Source of the DNA: CAYSYN01 sp964447735 | GTDB lineage: Bacteria > Patescibacteriota > Minisyncoccia > Minisyncoccales > GBS-2 | Assembly (NCBI GenBank): GCA_964447735.1 | Contig: CAYUTJ010000030.1 | Span: 1 to 8,076 of the forward strand | Direction: 5' to 3' | Length of the DNA: 8,076 bases | In this document: positions 4,775-8,076 of the stretch, in pieces | How the letters are laid out: every line of letters starts with the position of its first letter | Position numbering within the stretch: the stretch's first letter is position 1 | The notes under the pieces: model-generated | What the model saw: the letters and a program-made list of their open reading frames with translations, nothing else | Told to the model about the DNA's origin: nothing | The model's database searches: none | Translations under genes and position numbers: made by a program

Positions 4775-6262
4775 TTAAGGTAAAACTACTTTCTCTCCTT
4801 CCCTTAGTCCTTCTAAAACCTCAACAAAATCTTCTCCCCAAATTCCAACCTTAATTTTTCTTTCTAAAATCTTTCCTTTTTCAAAAATTTCAACAAAATA
4901 CTCGCTCCCTTTTTTCCTTACAATATTTTCAGGAACTATTAAAACGTTTTCCTTTTTTGCTACGATTATTCTCACATCGCAACTCATTCCAGGCAAAACA
5001 TTCTCTGGTAAATTTTCAGGTAAAATCTTTATTCCATAATAAACTACTCCATCTTTAATTTTTTCTACAGGATCTATGAAAGAAACTTTTCCTGAAAAAA
5101 CTTTATCTTCAATAGCAGGAAATGTAATTTCTACAGGATCTCCAATTTTAATTTTGGTAATATCTTCTTCATAAATATCAACTTCTATCTCAAAGTTTTT
5201 TTCAGGTAAAATTTGAAAAACGATATCTCCCATCATAGTCTCTACCCTTTCTCCTTCTTCTTTAAAAACTCTAGCTAAAACTCCAGAAACAGAACTCTTT
5301 AATTTTGTCTTTTCTAAATTCTTTTCTAAAAGCAAAATTTGAGTTTCAGCTTCTTTGACTTTGGCTTCATAAATTTCGATATCTTCTTTTTTGGGTTTAG
5401 ACAATAGAAGGTCGAGATTTTTTTGAGCTGAATCAAGAGTCGATTTTAAGAGATTGTAATTTGTCTCCAAAGAAAGATTTTGAGATATCAAGGAATTAAC
5501 TATTTCCTTTTGAGTATCCAACAAGGTGATATTTTCTTGGCTAATATTTTTCATATCCTTTGTATCTTCCATAATCTTTCTCATCTCAGTCAAAGAGGAA
5601 GAAATAAAATCTAAAATTTCTTTTACCCTTTCAATCTTTTCTTTCACATTTGAAAGAGAAACATTTTCTTTTTCAGTTTCCAATTCTTTAATTTCTCTTT
5701 CAATTTTTTCTTTCTCTTTTCTAAAATTTTGAGAATAAGAAAGAGGATCTGAAAAGTAAAAATCTTTCAAAATTTGTAATTGATCTTTCACTTCTTTTAA
5801 CTTCACATAAAAGTAATCGAAAGAGGAAGAAACTTGGGAGGGGAAATTTTCAAAATCTTCTTTTGCTTTTTGAAGATTAACTTCAGCTGCCTCAATTTCT
5901 TCTTCTTTAGGACCTGACAACAATTTTTCCAAAGTAGCTTTAGCTTCTTTTAGTTGAATTTCGGCTTTTTTTAATTGAATTTCAAGCTCTGAACTATCTA
6001 ATTTTGCCAAAATATCACCTTTTTTTACTTTATCTCCTTCTTTAACAAAAATTTTCTCAATCTTTCCTGAAATTTCAAAAGAAAGATTAATTAAGTCACC
6101 CTTTTTTAGAGTACCAGATTCAGAAACGACTTTTTCAACAGTTCCTCTTTTCACTTCAAAAAAAGAAACTTTTTCTTTTTTTCCTTTAAGTTTAAAAAAC
6201 CAAAATAGAAATGAAACTAAAATCAAGACTAAAAATAAATAAATTATGTGTTTTTTCTTCAT
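4775..6262 (-). CDS. HlyD/MacA-type efflux adaptor (membrane fusion protein)
   Basis: This 495-aa adaptor is anchored by one N-terminal TM (6-23) with the remainder outside. A first half-lipoyl segment (about 40-90, with SGKIEKIFVKEGDKVKKGD) leads into a long Lys/Glu/Leu/Ser-rich coiled coil (about 91-343). The second half-lipoyl (SSVSGVLARVFKEEGERV, 343-360) follows, then a beta-barrel (about 375-450, with LPGMSCDVRI) and a membrane-proximal domain (about 455-495). Two similar motifs, LLSGPKEEEIE (114-124) and LLSKPKKEDIE (276-286), flank the central coiled coil. At about 250 residues the coiled coil is long for a MacA homologue. Such adaptors normally link an inner-membrane pump to an outer channel; in a monoderm they may instead span the cell wall or guide substrate. 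Its ATG overlaps the stop of the flavin reductase gene (ATGA), and the LolD-like ATPase begins 1 nt after it, so it most likely belongs to the MacB-like pump. Confidence 0.9.
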   Translation of the reverse strand: MKKKHIIYLFLVLILVSFLFWFFKLKGKKEKVSFFEVKRGTVEKVVSESGTLKKGDLINLSFEISGKIEKIFVKEGDKVKKGDILAKLDSSELEIQLKKAEIQLKEAKATLEKLLSGPKEEEIEAAEVNLQKAKEDFENFPSQVSSSFDYFYVKLKEVKDQLQILKDFYFSDPLSYSQNFRKEKEKIEREIKELETEKENVSLSNVKEKIERVKEILDFISSSLTEMRKIMEDTKDMKNISQENITLLDTQKEIVNSLISQNLSLETNYNLLKSTLDSAQKNLDLLLSKPKKEDIEIYEAKVKEAETQILLLEKNLEKTKLKSSVSGVLARVFKEEGERVETMMGDIVFQILPEKNFEIEVDIYEEDITKIKIGDPVEITFPAIEDKVFSGKVSFIDPVEKIKDGVVYYGIKILPENLPENVLPGMSCDVRIIVAKKENVLIVPENIVRKKGSEYFVEIFEKGKILERKIKVGIWGEDFVEVLEGLREGEKVVLP

Positions 6263-6738
6263 TTTATTTTTGGAAAAATATCTCCTGTTTTATGCAAAAG
6301 GGGCTTGAAATTTCTCTTTCTTTGAGTTTCTGAAACAACCTTTGCCAAAATTAGATAATGGTCTCCGGCTTCCTCCATCAATTCAACTTCGCATTCAAAA
6401 GAAATTGGACAATTTTTTATCATTGGGGGTTTTACTTTCTTTGATTTTTCTTTTTCTAATTTTGCTTTCTCAAATTTGTCAGTATTTCTTCCGCTAAAGG
6501 TTCCACAAATTAAAGCTACTTTTTTCATTTTTTCTTCTAGAATATTTAAAGTAAATTCTGGAATTTTCTTCAAATTGGAAAAAGTATATCTTTGAGGGGA
6601 AATTGAAATTGCAACATATTTTGGTTCAAAAGAGACTGGCATTAAAAAAGATGCTGCCATGACATTGTCTTTCTTTCCGTCAGTTGAACAAATTAAAGCT
6701 ACGACCCTTGGGAAAATTTGTTTTGAAATTCTCATCAT
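6259..6738 (-). CDS. Flavin reductase-like (FMN-binding split-barrel) protein
   Basis: This 159-aa cytosolic protein is of the flavoredoxin/flavin reductase family, which binds FMN and in many members transfers electrons from NAD(P)H or another donor to flavin or a partner. Visible family features are DNVMAASFLMPVSFEPKYVAISI (24-46, shown in part: strand-turn lining the flavin), RYTFSNLKK, the ICGTFSGRNTDKFE stretch (77-90), KPPMIKNCPISFECEVE (103-119) and the GDHYLILAKV segment (125-134). It ends LLHKTGDIFPKI. I start at ATG 6736-6738 (or the adjacent 6733-6735), 16 nt after the permease stop and preceded by a weak GAGAGATG. The ATG at 6786 would add 16 residues without family resemblance and overlap the permease gene by 32 nt. 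Its TGA overlaps the HlyD ATG, so it is firmly part of the exporter operon, which is an unusual place for this enzyme. Its partner and substrate are unknown. Confidence 0.88.
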   Translation of the reverse strand: MMRISKQIFPRVVALICSTDGKKDNVMAASFLMPVSFEPKYVAISISPQRYTFSNLKKIPEFTLNILEEKMKKVALICGTFSGRNTDKFEKAKLEKEKSKKVKPPMIKNCPISFECEVELMEEAGDHYLILAKVVSETQRKRNFKPLLHKTGDIFPKIK

Positions 6739-6754
6739 TATTTTACATCTCTCA

Positions 6755-7519
6755 TTATATCTCAGATTTTTCAAATAAAAAAGCACCTAAAAAAATCATT
6801 GCAATTGAAAAGAAAGATAAAACTAAAAAATTGATTGAAAGAGGAAAAATTGAACTACCAATCAAAGAGGCTCTTAAAGCGTCAACTCCATATGTTAGAG
6901 GATCCAAATAAGAAAAGTACTTCAAAAATTTTGGAAGATTATCCAAAGGAAAAATGGCTCCAGACAAGAAAAAGAGGGGCATAATTATAAACTGCATTAT
7001 TAAACCAAAACCTTGAATATCTTTCATTATCGATGCAAAAATTAAACCCAAGCCAATAAATCCAAAAGAAATTAAAATCATAAAGAAAATTGCCAAAAAA
7101 AATGAAATCATAGAATGAATCTTAAATCCCATTCCAACTGAAATTAATAAAACCAAGACTGCCTGGATCAAAGAAGTAGTTGCTCCTCCAATAATTCTTC
7201 CAAAGACAATAGAGATTCTACTTACTGGGGCTACCAGTATTTCTTTTAAAAATCCAAATTCCCTATCCCACAAAACTGAAATTCCAGCAATTGTTGATGT
7301 TGAAATCAAAGTCATTCCAATAATTCCTGGAACTAGAAAATGAACGTATTCTTTGTCTCCTCCAATTCCAGGAATCATAATTCCTTTAAAACCTAAACCT
7401 AAAAATATCAAAAAGAAAAGTGGCATCATTAAGGCAGAAACTATTCTTGACCAAGATCTTAAAAATCTTTTCATTTCTCTCAGCCATAAGACATAAATTG
7501 CTGTAAAACTAATTTTCAT
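6755..7519 (-). CDS. ABC-2 type transporter permease (DrrB-like)
   Basis: This 254-aa integral membrane subunit pairs with the upstream DrrA-like ATPase. It shows six hydrophobic segments (about 26-45, 61-82, 107-130, 138-164, 172-191 and 229-249). The ABC-2 hallmarks are WDREFGFLKEILVAPVSR (84-101), the amphipathic coupling stretch, and PLFFLSGAIFPLDNLP (181-196) followed by YLDPLTYGVDALR (204-216). The length is normal for the family. The start is well supported: AGGAG at 7533-7529 lies 9 nt before the ATG at 7517-7519, and the ATPase stop is only 5 nt upstream. Members export drugs, polysaccharides or lipids; the cargo here is unknown. Its stop is 16 nt before the flavin reductase start. 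Confidence 0.94.
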   Translation of the reverse strand: MKISFTAIYVLWLREMKRFLRSWSRIVSALMMPLFFLIFLGLGFKGIMIPGIGGDKEYVHFLVPGIIGMTLISTSTIAGISVLWDREFGFLKEILVAPVSRISIVFGRIIGGATTSLIQAVLVLLISVGMGFKIHSMISFFLAIFFMILISFGFIGLGLIFASIMKDIQGFGLIMQFIIMPLFFLSGAIFPLDNLPKFLKYFSYLDPLTYGVDALRASLIGSSIFPLSINFLVLSFFSIAMIFLGAFLFEKSEI

Positions 7520-7524
7520 AAATT

Positions 7525-8076
7525 TTATCTCCTATGTTTTCTTATCCTTTCTTTTAATTTTTCTCTTTGAGAAACTTCTCTTTCTCTGATTGTTTTCCCT
7601 GTAAAATATAAGAAAACATCTTCTAGAGTCGGCTTTCTTAGATTTATTGATTTAATTTCAAAGCCTGCATCTTTCTGATCAATCTGAATTAAAAGGGGGA
7701 TTTTTTCTTCTCCTTTTTCAACTTGTAAATGAAAAAGTCCATTCTCTTTTTTTACTTTTTTAACCCAATTTAGTTGTTTAAAAATTTTTTCAGCATTCTC
7801 TGGATAATCAACTTCTACTGAAATTACATCGCCTCCCAAAATGTTTTTTAAATTTTCAGGAGTATCTAAGGCAACGATTCTTCCCAAATCAATAATTGCT
7901 ACTCTATTTGATAAAAAATCAGCTTCTTCCATGTAATGGGTTGTTAAAATAATTGTTACTCCTTTCTCTTTATTTAACATTCTGATATATTCCCAAATTT
8001 TTCTTCTTGTTTGAGCATCTAATCCTAAAGTTGGTTCATCTAAAAATAAAATTTTGGGTTGATGAATTATTGCTCT
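7525..8076 (-). CDS. DrrA-like ABC transporter ATP-binding protein (N-terminus beyond window)
   Basis: The frame is open to the right edge of the window and gives the last 183 residues. Upstream of the first internal ATG (7980) the frame continues with Walker B LFLDEPTLGLD (10-20) and QTRRKIWEYI, so 7980 is not the start. The H-loop is TTHYMEEAD (His47 of the fragment). A C-terminal accessory domain of the DrrA type (about 83-165) ends with the conserved RKPTLEDVFLYFTGKTIRE, then a short basic tail. Walker A, the Q-loop and the LSGGQ signature should lie to the right of the window. It powers the ABC-2 permease encoded 5 nt downstream. 'DEPTLGLD...R...W' and 'HYMEEAD' are typical of the DrrA/CcmA-like drug and lipid exporter group. 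Confidence 0.94.
   Translation of the reverse strand, partial: RAIIHQPKILFLDEPTLGLDAQTRRKIWEYIRMLNKEKGVTIILTTHYMEEADFLSNRVAIIDLGRIVALDTPENLKNILGGDVISVEVDYPENAEKIFKQLNWVKKVKKENGLFHLQVEKGEEKIPLLIQIDQKDAGFEIKSINLRKPTLEDVFLYFTGKTIREREVSQREKLKERIRKHRR
7529..7533 (-). promoter_or_regulatory. Shine-Dalgarno site (AGGAG) for the ABC-2 permease
   Basis: AGGAG lies 9 nt before the permease ATG and just inside the end of the ATPase gene. It is the only strong, well-spaced ribosome-binding site in the window. It shows the organism uses Shine-Dalgarno initiation, although most other starts here rely on coupling or lack the motif. Confidence 0.8.

Noticed and set aside
5526..5732. Plus-strand Phe/Ser-rich frame of 68 aa resembling a membrane peptide
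   Set aside because: It is the reverse reading of the Lys/Glu-rich coiled coil of the HlyD-like protein.
6259..6261. TGA recoding as in Gracilibacteria
   Set aside because: TGA serves as a normal stop for the flavin reductase and LolD-like genes, both at ATGA overlaps, and Gly and Trp positions in conserved motifs use standard codons.
6684..6911. Plus-strand open frame of 75 aa
   Set aside because: It is antisense across the junction of the flavin reductase and permease genes, both of which are well supported.
7525..7980. Start of the DrrA-like ATPase at the ATG at 7980
   Set aside because: The frame continues to the right edge and encodes Walker B (LFLDEPTLGLD) upstream of that ATG, so the gene is cut by the window and not a short ATPase.

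Overview
The window looks like a fragment of a small, AT-rich bacterial genome (by eye about one third G+C). Genes are packed tightly, with 1-nt gaps, ATGA overlaps and one 16-nt overlap. Every gene is on the minus strand except a fragment at the left edge. GAPDH is the bacterial/eukaryotic type I enzyme rather than the archaeal type II. The genes carry bacterial features, including one clear AGGAG ribosome-binding site. The mix of a membrane-anchored CPFG thioredoxin-like protein, a DUF1858 mini-protein, a YruB-type glutaredoxin and a MacB/LolD/HlyD exporter resembles Patescibacteria (CPR, e.g. Parcubacteria) as I know them. That placement is inference, because there is no rRNA or other marker gene here. 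TGA and TAA/TAG all serve as ordinary stops.

Layout, read in the direction of transcription (right to left). Operon A (8076 to 2858) starts outside the window and holds: the C-terminal part of a DrrA-like ABC ATPase, its ABC-2 permease, a flavin reductase-like FMN-binding protein, an HlyD/MacA-type adaptor with a long coiled coil, a LolD/MacB-type ATPase, and a MacB/FtsX-type permease. Most junctions suggest translational coupling. It therefore encodes two distinct export machines with a flavoprotein between them. An intergenic stretch follows, containing a 100-N assembly gap flanked by two identical 28-bp sequences.

Operon B (2591 to 160) encodes a 72-aa DUF1858 protein, a membrane-anchored DsbA/thioredoxin-fold protein with CPFG in place of CxxC, a YruB-type glutaredoxin (CPFC), and type I GAPDH. 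The first three form a thiol-redox module, and the cysteine-dependent glycolytic enzyme is the last gene. A putative promoter with a 19-bp palindrome filling its spacer lies directly upstream. A likely bidirectional terminator separates gap from the end of a convergent plus-strand gene encoding a Cys/His-rich zinc-ribbon-like tail.

I do not see a wholly new system such as a defence island or CRISPR. The most interesting points are the compact thiol-redox operon ending in gap, the CPFG variant active site, the flavoprotein embedded in a double-exporter operon, and the repeat-bounded gap over a probable regulatory region.
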